This document shows, in pieces, positions 16,494 through 24,114 of a stretch of DNA of 24,506 bases (position 1 is the stretch's first letter; every line of letters begins with the position of its first letter). The notes under the pieces were generated by a model. It saw only the letters and a list, made by a program, of their open reading frames with translations. It was not told where the DNA came from and did no database searches. Source of the DNA: JAXGTD01 sp040775095 (GTDB taxonomy: Bacteria > Pseudomonadota > Gammaproteobacteria > Chromatiales > Chromatiaceae); the NCBI GenBank assembly GCA_040775095.1, contig JAXGTD010000054.1, positions 1-24,506 of the forward strand. The letters are read 5' to 3'. The position numbers were made by a program, and so were the translations under genes.

Positions 16494-18442
16494 GCCTTTG
16501 TCTCTTCGGCCAGAATCTCCGTGTGCACGTACCGCCGAAACTGCGCAATCCCTGTAAAACACCGATAGCCGGCCTGGCTGGCGATCGCAATGGTCTCGGT
16601 GCTCTCGTTGAGCAGCACGGCGACCGGTTGGCTCAACTCCTCCTGGATACCGCTAGGCCAGGCCAGATCGAACACCGCCTTCTGCTCGCCGGTGTCGGGG
16701 TCGGCGAATTCGTACGGCAGCACGCCCCGCGGTAGGTCCTGGGCCTCCATCCAATCGTTCAGGGCTTCGAGTTGGTCTTCCTCCTCCTCGCTGGTGATGC
16801 CCCCCGGCACGGAACGAGCGGTCGGTACCGCTGTCTTCGGTCCGGCCAACCAGCGGGTGTCTCCGTGAAGCAGATCCTCCATCCGGTGGGTGAGCTCGGC
16901 CGCGAGTAACGCCTTGCGCGCCTCCAGGAACTCCCGAAAGTTCTCGACTCTCCACAAACTCGGGTCATCGGGAATCCACTGTGACGCTAAACCGCCGGGG
17001 TGTCGCGCCTCGAATACGGGAAAGTACTCCTCCGGCATCCGATCGCTGATCTCCAGGTTCGTCTCCTTGGTCTGGAAGCAGAAGTTCGCCAAGGCGTTGA
17101 CCTCGGGCCGCTTGAGCCCGCGCTTATAGAGCTGGGCCTTCGGAAAGATGTGGTGCACTTCTAATTTGCTCATCTTCCCGAGCATGGTGCTCTTGAGCGC
17201 CAGCCCGTTGCCCCAATCCTTCGCCTCGCCCATGCGCGTGAGCAGATACAGCACGGGATAGAAGCGCGCGCCCAGACTCCAACCGGTGAAGTGCCCTGGC
17301 TCCACGCGCAGCCCGCCGTGCCAGAGACGCAACTGCTCCAGCAGCTTGTCCAGTCCGCCTTCTGAGCCTTCCAGCGCGGCTAGGTCTTGGTCGATAAAGG
17401 ATTCCGTCGAGCCGGAGAAACGCCCCCACATCCCCGCCTGAACGAACCAAAACAGCAGCTTGTCGCGCTCCGCCTCATTCATCGGCCCACTGCGTTGGTC
17501 CAGGTAGCGCACCATCACGGGAACGCCGAAGCGGCCGAAGAAGACCTGGTCGTGGTCCAGCCCCAAGCGCCCGCCGATCAGGTTCAAGCTGGTATCGATG
17601 TGCTTGATGGCCCGTTTCAGGCCGTCCTGAACCTCTGCCGCACTCTTGTCGTGGAGAAACTGGAACTTGGCCTCGCCGGTCAGGACCGTGTTCACCGAGC
17701 GCAGCAGCCAGTCAAGATTGAAGTGGTAATCGGCCTTGGACCACTCCTTGAGCTTGGCCTTCATGGTGTCCCGTGCCTCCGGCCACTCGGCACAGATCTT
17801 GGCCAGCGCCAGGTCGCCCTTGGAGAGCTTGGTGCCGCCGCTGTTGACGCGGTTGAAGATGTCCACCACCACGTCCAGGGTCTTGTCGGTCCCGGTGACC
17901 TCCTCGACGTGCAGATCCACGTCCAAGACGCCGAGCAGGCGGCTAAGTCGCGCCACGTAGTCGCCGACCTTGGGGAGGAGCGCCGGCTGCGTGCTCAGGC
18001 GCGTGACGAACTCACCGAGCCCATCGGCGCCCCTCGTCATCAGCTCGGTCACATCGATCCAGAGCGGGTCGCCCTGCATCTTTATCGGTTGGTAGAAGGC
18101 AAATGTCTCCTCCTCCAAGTGGAACCGTAGGCCGGTGAAGGTCTGCACATTCCCGTCGAAGAACTTAGGGGGCCGCCCACGCCCGACGCCGTAGAGCGAC
18201 GTGATGCGCTGCTGACCGTCAAGCAGCAGCTTGACCACGCCCGCGGCCACCGGCCCATCGCCACGGTGAGCGGCGATCCTCGATTCGGTGGCCCAGACCA
18301 GGAGCCCTCCCACGGGATGACGGCGGTAGAGCGAATCGAGCAGTCCGCGCACTTGGTCGCGGTTCCAGACGTAGCCCCGTTGAAACTCGGGCAGAGCCAT
18401 GTGGCCGCTGTCGATGTGGTCGAGGATGTTGGAGATCTTCAC
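16490..18442 (-). CDS. DUF262-HNH (GmrSD-like) nuclease, intact
   Basis: This 650-residue protein is the only undamaged gene of the island. The N-terminal DUF262 (ParB/Srx-like) domain has LPEFQRGYVW at 17-26 and the nucleotide-site word LLLDGQQRITSL with DGQQR at 75-79, followed by FNRVNSGGTKLSKGDLALAK near 195-215. A HNH-type site follows: EVHHIFPKAQLYK with H430-H431, then LANFCFQTKETNLEISDR about 25 residues later. A C-terminal domain from about 570 contains KAVFDLAWPSGIQEELSQPVA and ends AGYRCFTGIAQFRRYVHTEI. Known relatives of this two-domain plan include GmrSD-type modification-dependent restriction enzymes that cut DNA with modified bases and need NTP. The GTG start overlaps the DUF429 stop (GTGA) and the stop overlaps hsdR, so it was an integral operon member. 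Its target is unknown. Confidence 0.88.
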   Translation of the reverse strand: MKISNILDHIDSGHMALPEFQRGYVWNRDQVRGLLDSLYRRHPVGGLLVWATESRIAAHRGDGPVAAGVVKLLLDGQQRITSLYGVGRGRPPKFFDGNVQTFTGLRFHLEEETFAFYQPIKMQGDPLWIDVTELMTRGADGLGEFVTRLSTQPALLPKVGDYVARLSRLLGVLDVDLHVEEVTGTDKTLDVVVDIFNRVNSGGTKLSKGDLALAKICAEWPEARDTMKAKLKEWSKADYHFNLDWLLRSVNTVLTGEAKFQFLHDKSAAEVQDGLKRAIKHIDTSLNLIGGRLGLDHDQVFFGRFGVPVMVRYLDQRSGPMNEAERDKLLFWFVQAGMWGRFSGSTESFIDQDLAALEGSEGGLDKLLEQLRLWHGGLRVEPGHFTGWSLGARFYPVLYLLTRMGEAKDWGNGLALKSTMLGKMSKLEVHHIFPKAQLYKRGLKRPEVNALANFCFQTKETNLEISDRMPEEYFPVFEARHPGGLASQWIPDDPSLWRVENFREFLEARKALLAAELTHRMEDLLHGDTRWLAGPKTAVPTARSVPGGITSEEEEDQLEALNDWMEAQDLPRGVLPYEFADPDTGEQKAVFDLAWPSGIQEELSQPVAVLLNESTETIAIASQAGYRCFTGIAQFRRYVHTEILAEETKA

Positions 18443-19189
18443 TGTGCCGCTCCTTCTAAGGCGTCCTTCGGTAACCAGATCCAGCCCTCGTCGGCGGGCG
18501 CGAGCCCGTCAGGCGGTGCCAGGTGTTGAGGTTGGTTGGCGAACAGATAGGCGATCAGGGCGCAGGCGGGGCATCCCGCTCGTCATCGGTGTCTCGCGGC
18601 TCGCCGATGACGCGCGCTCTCAGCGAGGCCATGAGCTGCGACACCTTGCAGGCCGACGGGTAGGTTTCGATTGCAGCGAAGCGGCGCCCCCATGCGAGCA
18701 CCGGACGCCGCAACGCGCGACCACGGGCGCGAACTTGGCGAGCACGTGCATGCCCTTGGTGGCCTGGATGCCAATCATATCCTTGACGGCCAACAAGGGG
18801 CGCAGCCCGCGCTCGAACTGAAAGCGTTCTGTGCGCTGGAACAGGTAGGCATTGGTTGCCGATTCGCCCACCGGCTCCGAGATCGCTGCCCGCGTAACGA
18901 GCTGGGCGAGCTCGCGGGAGAACCCCAGAGGGGTATCGATGGCGAGGATCACGCGCGTGGAATCGTCTTGAAACGCTGGCAGGCACAGATCGAACAGTCG
19001 ACCCAGGAAATCGCGGGCCGTGCCGGACGCGTTGACCACCGCCCGAAGACTGCCGCGCCAGGATCTGCCAACCAGGGCCAAGGTGTCGTCGACGATGACC
19101 AGCGCGTCGCGGCTTTTTGTGTTGCGGTTGCGGTTCCGACCGCCAACATCCCAGCCGACGAAACAGGTCGCGGACGCGGCGCCGGTCAT
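18439..19189 (-). pseudogene. DUF429 protein, two single-base frameshifts
   Basis: From ATG 19189 the frame reads CFVGWDVGGRNRNRNTKSRD, then VILAIDTPLGFSRELAQLV, ATNAYLFQRTERFQF, and VKDMIGIQATKGMHVLAKFA, all typical of the DUF429 family, a predicted RNase H-fold nuclease of unknown role. The frame breaks at a C-run (18687-18691), where one base appears lost, and resumes with RRFAAIETYPSACKVSQLM. A second base is lost near 18566-18572, after which ALIAYLFANQPQHLAPPDG and EGWIWLPKDAL complete the C-terminus. Restoring both gives 250 residues, a normal length. The start overlaps the hsdS stop (ATGA at 19186-19189) and the end overlaps the DUF262 start (GTGA at 18439-18442). If both indels are sequencing errors the gene would be intact. 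Confidence 0.85.
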
Positions 19190-19398
19190 ACCAGCCGAAT
19201 CCTTCCCGGAATGTGCTTCGTTCGACCCATATCGACCGGGCTGTCGAATAGGAATTCGTCACGGTAGTTCGCCGGATCGCGCGTAGGCGGGGTGCTGCCT
19301 GTAGCGATCGGTGCAATGCTGCCCAGCGGCCTCGCGTCCCACTCCTCCGGAATCACCCCCACCTCGGTCTGCTTGTAGCCCTTTGGGAGCTTACCCAT
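19186..19398 (-). pseudogene. hsdS: type I specificity subunit HsdS reduced to its two ends
   Basis: From ATG 19398 the protein reads MGKLPKGYKQTEVGVIPEEW and continues ATGSTPPTRDPANY and SPVDMGRTKHI, the standard N-terminal edge of an HsdS target-recognition domain. It then jumps to PGRIRLV and stops. The ending GRIRLV is typical of intact HsdS C-termini. The gene therefore appears to have lost its whole middle, about 300-400 codons, in one deletion near 19207-19210, keeping 70 codons. The stop still overlaps the DUF429 ATG by 4 nt, as expected if the true C-terminus is kept. No DNA-recognition function can remain. An ATG at 19416 is an alternative start. Confidence 0.85.
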
Positions 19399-19795
19399 CG
19401 CGATTTCCATCACCATGCCGCAGCATCGCGGCGGATTGGATCGACGCGGGTTTGCTCGGCTCGGGTTTCGTGGGGGCGGGTTTCAAACCCGCCCCTACGG
19501 CGGCCAGGATGATGATGCCCTGGACATGATTGGGCATGACGACGAATTGGTCGAGACTGACATGCGGATAATGGTTTGGCAGATCGTTCCAGGCCTCCCC
19601 AACCAGCGCACCATATTGATTCGGCACCAACAGGCCCCCGCTCACTTCGCCGAACAGGCAGCGGCGACCTTGAACGCAGAGGGTGTCGAAATAGGCCCCG
19701 GCCTGAGCGTAATCGTATCCTTTCAGGCGCATGGCAACGCGGGGGTAAATCTTTGCCGGCATCAACTTCAACTCACTCTGTTCGTATCGTTCCAT
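19391..19795 (-). pseudogene. REP-associated Y1 transposase (RayT type), truncated
   Basis: From ATG 19795 the protein reads KIYPRVAMRLKGYDYAQAGA, YFDTLCVQGRRCLFGEV and SLDQFVVMPNHVQGIIIL, the N-terminal half of an IS200-like single-strand transposase of the REP-associated group. The metal-binding HUH motif, normally HVH, is HVQ here, so the second histidine is lost. About 15 residues later the frame runs into a REP palindrome (VGAGLKPAPT) and ends at TAA 19391-19393. The half carrying the catalytic tyrosine is missing. The copy lies between the hsdM and hsdS remnants and overlaps the hsdS start by 8 nt. It is not functional as a transposase. The start could lie a few codons later at the MPAKIYP methionine. 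Confidence 0.85.
19470..19498. repeat. REP palindrome inside the transposase frame
   Basis: GTGGGGGCGGGTTT (19470-19483), a single C, and AAACCCGCCCCTAC (19485-19498) form a 14-bp stem with one G-T mismatch. This is the shape and composition of repetitive extragenic palindromes mobilised by RayT proteins. Read on the minus strand it encodes VGAGLKPAPT. Confidence 0.85.
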
Positions 19796-19955
19796 GAGCG
19801 CCGTTGGTTCGGGTCGTCCATGCTCGAAAAGGCGACGTCGCACGACCCACCGAGGGAGAACCTTCTGAACAAGGCGTCGCCCGGAAACCCGGGCTGCATC
19901 TGCTGATGGGATTGCAGGCGGAGATTGCACAGGGCGGGGAGATCGAACCCATCGC

Positions 19956-20873
19956 TCATGGCACAAATCCCATCCTCTCCAGGTGCCGGTTCACCTTAGC
20001 CTCCAGCTCGGCCACCCGACCGGCCATCTGCGGTATCGGGGTCTCCTAACGCTCCGCCAGCTCCTTCACCCGCTGGGTGAGCTGCTGGCTCACGCGATCC
20101 ATCTCGCCATGAATGGCGGCGGCGAGGAACTTTGGATCGGCGAGGGTGTTGCCCTGCGTAACCAGAGCGGTGGGCCTGTTGTGCAGGATCATGTTCATCC
20201 GCGCCAGGCCCCTGGTGGCGGCATCCTTCTCCTGCCCGTACGAGGGTCACGGCGGTGCCCGCCTCGTCACCGACCTTGCGCAGCGGCGAGCCGGAGCTAC
20301 AGGTGGGGTCGTAGACGGTGGTGGCGACGCTGGTCCGGGCAGTCCGGATGCCGACGATCTTCGCGATGATGCGGCTGACCTCGGCGGGGGTGTAGAACTG
20401 GCCCTTGCTCTTGCCACTCTCGGTGGCGAAGTGGCGTATCCGGTATTCGTAGGCGTTCCCGAGAATGTCGTCGCCGTCGGCGCGGTTCCTGGAGAAGTCC
20501 AGCGCCTTGTGCTCGAGAATGGCGATCAGGCTGGTGAGCCGTTCCACCATCTCGCAGCCAGAGCCGAGCTTGGTGGCGTCGTTGAAGTCCGGCATGTCGG
20601 ACAGCTTGTTGGCATTGGCCAGGGGGCGACGATGCGCTTGTTGATCTGGGCGCCGATGTCGGGCCTGCCCTTGAGGGCGACCATGTCCTTGAAGCTCGCG
20701 CCCGCGGGGATGGCGATCCGGGCGTGGGGCACGCCCGCGTACTGGTCGCTGACGTACTTGATGAACAGCAGGAGCAGGACATAGTCCTTGTACTGGCTGG
20801 CGTGAATGCCGCCGCACAGCTCGTCGCAACTGGACCGGTGGGACGAATACAGCCCGGTTTTCTTGAGGGCCAT
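19956..20873 (-). pseudogene. hsdM: type I methyltransferase subunit HsdM, frameshifted, internally deleted, amber
   Basis: ATG 20873 has GGAG 7 nt upstream. The N-terminal helical domain reads ALKKTGLYSSHRSSCDELCG and IHASQYKDYVLLLLFIKYVS. One base is lost in the G-run 20622-20626, after which NKLSDMPDFNDATKLGSG and HFATESGKSKGQFYTPAEVS continue in another frame. The SAM motif is DPTCSSGS instead of DPTCGSGS. An inserted base at about 20241 restores the first frame at YGQEKDAATRGLARMNMILH. After NTLADPKFL the sequence jumps (near 20118-20126) to the C-terminal HGEMDRVSQQLTQRVKELAE, so the catalytic NPPF region is deleted. A TAG (20046-20048) replaces the expected tyrosine in AERYETP, and the C-terminal coiled coil continues to TGA at 19956. 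About 305 codons remain of roughly 500 or more. It is non-functional. Confidence 0.92.
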
Positions 20874-21269
20874 CGGCGGACTCCATGGAGGCGGACGCAG
20901 ATGTCCGCGGACGAAGGCCGCCCGACCGAGTACCCTTGGAAGCGGCCGGGCGGGCACATCCCTGGGCGGTGCGCCTGGGGCCGGGTCCAGCAATGAGACC
21001 CCGATGCCGCTTCACACGACGCCTGCCCCGGTCGAGGCACACGGAGACAGGGCGGCCGCCCTGTTCCGCCCCAAGGGTAAGCCATGGGGCCGTCCCGCCG
21101 GCCCGACCGCATGCTCCCGCGAACCCGCTGCTAACCCAGGCCGAGGTGCTGTCGGCTCAATGGCGGCCCGGATTCGAGGCGGCTTAAGCCGACACAAACG
21201 GAGGTTTCGTTTCCTTGCCCCAGGACGTATCGTGAGCGACAACGACAACGCCCTTCGAGGAAAGAGAGA
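20874..21269. other. intergenic region between the hsd remnant and the SHOCT gene
   Basis: These 396 bp separate divergent genes. The left part should hold the hsdM promoter, but I see no clear boxes. A perfect 12-bp palindrome, CGGCTTAAGCCG, lies at 21180-21191, about 80 bp before the SHOCT gene, and could be an operator. The junction between island and chromosome must lie here, but no direct repeat marks it. Confidence 0.35.
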
Positions 21270-22127
21270 ATGCAGCAGCTCACCGATCAAGGTCAGCGCC
21301 TGGTCAACGAGATTGCCCAGCGCCACGGCCTCAGCACCGACGCCGTCACCCATATGCTGTTCGCCGTACTCAACGGCAATGGGAATATGGCCCAATTCAA
21401 CCATCCGGAGCTCGGCGGCGGCGGACAGTGGATGCGCGGCGGGATGATCATGGTCGGGGACATGTTCAACAACGGCCTCAAGGCCAGAGTCGACTATCTG
21501 TGCACCGAGCTGTCGGATCTGCTCGCGGCGCAGCCAGGACTGTTGCGCCATGGCAGCTTCCAGTCCCAACACCAAAGCGGCGGCGGGCAGCAGAGCCAGT
21601 CCGGCGGGAGCGGAATCGGACGCGGGGAGAGCAGCCTGTTCGTGCCGGGCACCGGCCCCAACGACTGGTGGCCGCGGGATCTCGGTCCGGCCAGCGCGAC
21701 CGGCGCTCAGAACAATGTCCGCTACGCGTATTTTGCCGGCACCCGCCGGCTTGCGGTGGACGTCGGCGGACATGTGTGGGTGTACGACACCCTCGAGCAT
21801 CAGATCGGCGGTTTCTCCCAGCAGCAAGGCGTCGGCGGCTCCATCACCTTCACCAGCCAGTATGGCACCGTGAACCTGGCGGACCTGCCCGTGCTCAGCC
21901 GCGACGGGGTGCCCGTCGTGCACCAGCCGGCGCCGCCACCCGCGTCCGCGGCCTTCGAACACCCGAATGCCGCTTCCCACGAGCAGCGCCCTGACCCCGC
22001 CAACGGCGCGGGCCATGGGGGGGATGTCTTCGCCGCGATTGAGCGCCTTGGCGACCTGAAGGCCAAGGGTATCCTGACCGACGAGGAGTTTGCCGCGAAG
22101 AAAACGGAGCTGCTCGCGCGACTGTGA
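21270..22127 (+). CDS. SHOCT-domain protein of unknown function
   Basis: This 285-residue protein has a strong ribosome-binding site (AGGAAAGAGAG before the ATG). The N-terminal 95 residues are helical: GQRLVNEIAQRHGLSTDAV, then NGNGNMAQFNHPELGGGG and MIMVGDMFNNGLKARVDYLC. A Gln/Ser/Gly linker (about 96-120) leads to a central beta-rich segment (about 120-210) with YFAGTRRLAVDVGGHVWVYD. A Pro/Ala linker then precedes a C-terminal SHOCT motif (about 252-285) with DLKAKGILTDEEFAAKKTEL, a short oligomerisation or targeting module. There is no signal peptide or membrane segment. I recognise the overall architecture as recurring in proteobacteria but know no function. Its stop overlaps the start of the thioesterase gene (GTGA at 22124-22127), so the two are coupled. 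Confidence 0.85.
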   Translation: MQQLTDQGQRLVNEIAQRHGLSTDAVTHMLFAVLNGNGNMAQFNHPELGGGGQWMRGGMIMVGDMFNNGLKARVDYLCTELSDLLAAQPGLLRHGSFQSQHQSGGGQQSQSGGSGIGRGESSLFVPGTGPNDWWPRDLGPASATGAQNNVRYAYFAGTRRLAVDVGGHVWVYDTLEHQIGGFSQQQGVGGSITFTSQYGTVNLADLPVLSRDGVPVVHQPAPPPASAAFEHPNAASHEQRPDPANGAGHGGDVFAAIERLGDLKAKGILTDEEFAAKKTELLARL

Positions 22128-22564
22128 CCCGCGTGGCACGTTCCCCATTCGTGTTCTCGTTTCGCGTGTCATTGCACGACACCGACGCGGCCGGGGTGAT
22201 GTTCTTCGCCCACCTGTTTCGTCATGCCCACGATGCCTACGAGGCATTCATGACGGATATCGGCCTGCCGCTCGATGCCCTGATCCGCGCTGGCAAGACG
22301 GCCTTGCCCCTGGTCCATGCCGAGGCCGACTATCAGGCACCGATGCGGCACGGGGATCGGATCGACGTCGAGGTCAGGGTCGCGGATGTCGCGCGCCGTG
22401 GGTTCCGACTCTCCTACCGCTTCCTCGATGCGACCGGACAGAGCGCGGCGACCGCCCTCACCGTGCATGTCCGGGTGAGGCCAGGCACCACCGGCGCCGA
22501 GGCGCTTCCCGATGAGCTGGCGGCAGCGCTGCGCGCACGTCAGGCAAACGACGAGCCGGCCTGA
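22124..22564 (+). CDS. hotdog-fold thioesterase, DHNA-CoA hydrolase-like
   Basis: This 146-residue 4HBT-type thioesterase has the catalytic aspartate D21 in LHDTDAAGVMFFAHLFRHAH, matching D16 of the cyanobacterial 1,4-dihydroxy-2-naphthoyl-CoA hydrolase Slr0204. Further family-like words are HDAYEAFMTDIGLPLDALI, TALPLVHAEADYQAPMRHGD and SYRFLDATG. The expected reaction is release of DHNA from DHNA-CoA, a late step of menaquinone or phylloquinone synthesis. The convergent menE-like gene, which makes the earlier pathway CoA ester OSB-CoA, supports this. The GTG start overlaps the SHOCT gene stop. A general acyl-CoA thioesterase remains possible because the fold is promiscuous. Confidence 0.83.
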   Translation: MTRVARSPFVFSFRVSLHDTDAAGVMFFAHLFRHAHDAYEAFMTDIGLPLDALIRAGKTALPLVHAEADYQAPMRHGDRIDVEVRVADVARRGFRLSYRFLDATGQSAATALTVHVRVRPGTTGAEALPDELAAALRARQANDEPA

Positions 22565-22581
22565 GCCTCGGAGCGCAAGCA

Positions 22582-23994
22582 CTAGCGAGCGGTCGCGGCC
22601 GCCACCATCGCCTCGATGCGGCGCCGGTCGCGCTTTCCCGAACCGAGCACCGGAAGCTCTGCCACGCGCAGCAGAAGCCGCGGCCGTTCCGGGCCCGGCA
22701 GACTGGCGCGACACCAGGCGGCAAGCTCGAGCTCGCTGATGGCGCCCACATAGACGGCTGCCAGGCGGTGGCCCCAGACCGCGTCGGCAATGCCGACAAC
22801 GGCCACCTCGTCGACCCCGGCGATCTGCCCGATGCGTTGCTCGATCGGCGCCGGCAGTACATTGACACCGCCGATCACGAGCACCTCATCGGCGCGCCCG
22901 AGCACCCGCAGATGACCGTTCGAATCGAGACAGCCCAGATCGTTGGTCTCCAGCCACCGGCCGTTCAGCCCGTCGCCGGGCTGGCGCTCCGGGTTGGCGT
23001 AGCCGGCCATGACCATCGGCGCACGAGTCTGGAGTCGGCGGGGCGTCTCACCACAGGCGCCGCAGGCGAGCTCGACGCCGGGGAGCGGCACGCAGGGACC
23101 TGCCGCGTCACCGCCGGCGACGGCCGTTGGCGACCCCGCGCTGGCGATTAGGGTGAAGGTCTCGGTCATCCCATAGCCGACGACAAGCGGCCACCCGGCA
23201 TCGGCGGCTTCGCGTGCGAGCCCGGCGTCCAGCGCCTGCCCCCCGAGCAGCAGCACCCTGAGCGCGGCCGGCGGTCTGGGGTCCAGCGCCAGCAGGCGCA
23301 CGAGCATCGGCGGAACCAGCGACAGGTGCGTGACGGCATGCCGGTCCAGATCATCGCGCACCGCGGCAGCATCGAATCCGTCGTGCATCCGCATGGCCGC
23401 CCCGGCCAGCGCACAGCGATAGCCGATCGCGAGGCCGCCGACATGCTGGCGCGGCAGACAGCCGAGCCAGACATCACCCTGCCGCAGTCCGAGCCTCGCG
23501 TTGACCAACGCGCAGGAGCTGAGCACGCCGCGCTCGGTGAGCATCGCCGCCTTCGGATTCCCGCTGCTGCCACTGGTCTGCACCACGAGCGCGAGCGGGT
23601 CGTCCCAGCCGTCCGTGCCGGTCAGTTCCTGGCCGGTGGGGATTAGCCGTCCCCCATCCCCGGCACCCGCCGCCGCGGGCTGCCAGATCCACTCGGCGCC
23701 CGTGGACGCGATCAGCCGGCGCTGTTGCGCGGGGGTCAGATCGGGCCGAACGGGCAGCAGCGCGGCGCCGGTCCGGGCCAACGCATGCTGCATCAGCACC
23801 AGCTCGGGGCCGCGTGCCATGGGCGGACCCACGGGACAGACCACGAGCCGGCCGGGGCTCAGGCCCAGGTCGCGCAGCACAGCGGCACGTCGTCGCGCCC
23901 GATCGGTCAGCTCCGAATAGTCCCAATGGGTAGGGCCCGCGATCAGGGCGGGGGTGGGACCTGTCTGCCAGGGGGCATCCCCAAAGCGGGGCAA
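22582..23994 (-). CDS. menE: o-succinylbenzoate-CoA ligase-like AMP-binding enzyme (MenE)
   Basis: This 470-residue adenylate-forming enzyme should activate 2-succinylbenzoate to its CoA ester in menaquinone synthesis. The P-loop is TSGSSGNPK at 140-148. Then come LPRQHVGGLAIGYRCALAGA, the adenine-site GYGMTETFTLIAS, the hinge region TNDLGCLDSNGHLRVLGRAD and EVLVIGGVNVLPAPIEQRIG. The catalytic lysine is K454 in GSGKRDRRR. The compact length and the HVGGLA word are typical of MenE rather than longer fatty acyl-CoA ligases. The start is TTG 23994, with GGA just upstream; no ATG or GTG is available before the conserved region, so the N-terminus is uncertain. It converges on the thioesterase gene with a 17-bp gap. 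The stop is TAG. Confidence 0.85.
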   Translation of the reverse strand: MPRFGDAPWQTGPTPALIAGPTHWDYSELTDRARRRAAVLRDLGLSPGRLVVCPVGPPMARGPELVLMQHALARTGAALLPVRPDLTPAQQRRLIASTGAEWIWQPAAAGAGDGGRLIPTGQELTGTDGWDDPLALVVQTSGSSGNPKAAMLTERGVLSSCALVNARLGLRQGDVWLGCLPRQHVGGLAIGYRCALAGAAMRMHDGFDAAAVRDDLDRHAVTHLSLVPPMLVRLLALDPRPPAALRVLLLGGQALDAGLAREAADAGWPLVVGYGMTETFTLIASAGSPTAVAGGDAAGPCVPLPGVELACGACGETPRRLQTRAPMVMAGYANPERQPGDGLNGRWLETNDLGCLDSNGHLRVLGRADEVLVIGGVNVLPAPIEQRIGQIAGVDEVAVVGIADAVWGHRLAAVYVGAISELELAAWCRASLPGPERPRLLLRVAELPVLGSGKRDRRRIEAMVAAATAR

Positions 23995-24069
23995 GGGTTC
24001 CAGCGCTCGATCCTCCGACCTTGTCTCCCCGTCATTCGGGGCCGAGGCCTCTCGGTCTCCAGGGTTCGC

Positions 24070-24075
24070 TATAAT
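24070..24075 (+). promoter_or_regulatory. candidate -10 box
   Basis: A perfect TATAAT lies 40 bp before the ATG at 24115. No good -35 is seen at 16-18 bp, so an activator may be needed. Confidence 0.4.
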
Positions 24076-24114
24076 TCTTCCCGCGAGTCACTCGCAACAA
24101 ACGGCGGCAAAGCC

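Noticed and set aside
18671..19267. 198-codon plus-strand frame opposite DUF429
   Set aside because: It is the antisense of recognisable DUF429 text and has no domain of its own.
19768..19959. 63-codon frame starting in an ATGA overlap with the hsdM stop
   Set aside because: It overlaps the transposase start, has no recognisable domain, and probably arose when the transposase was inserted after the original hsdM/hsdS junction.
14834..20873. Integrative element with attachment sites at tRNA-Lys
   Set aside because: No integrase gene and no repeat of the tRNA 3' end is visible downstream, so the tRNA-adjacent position is noted but an att-bounded island is not claimed.
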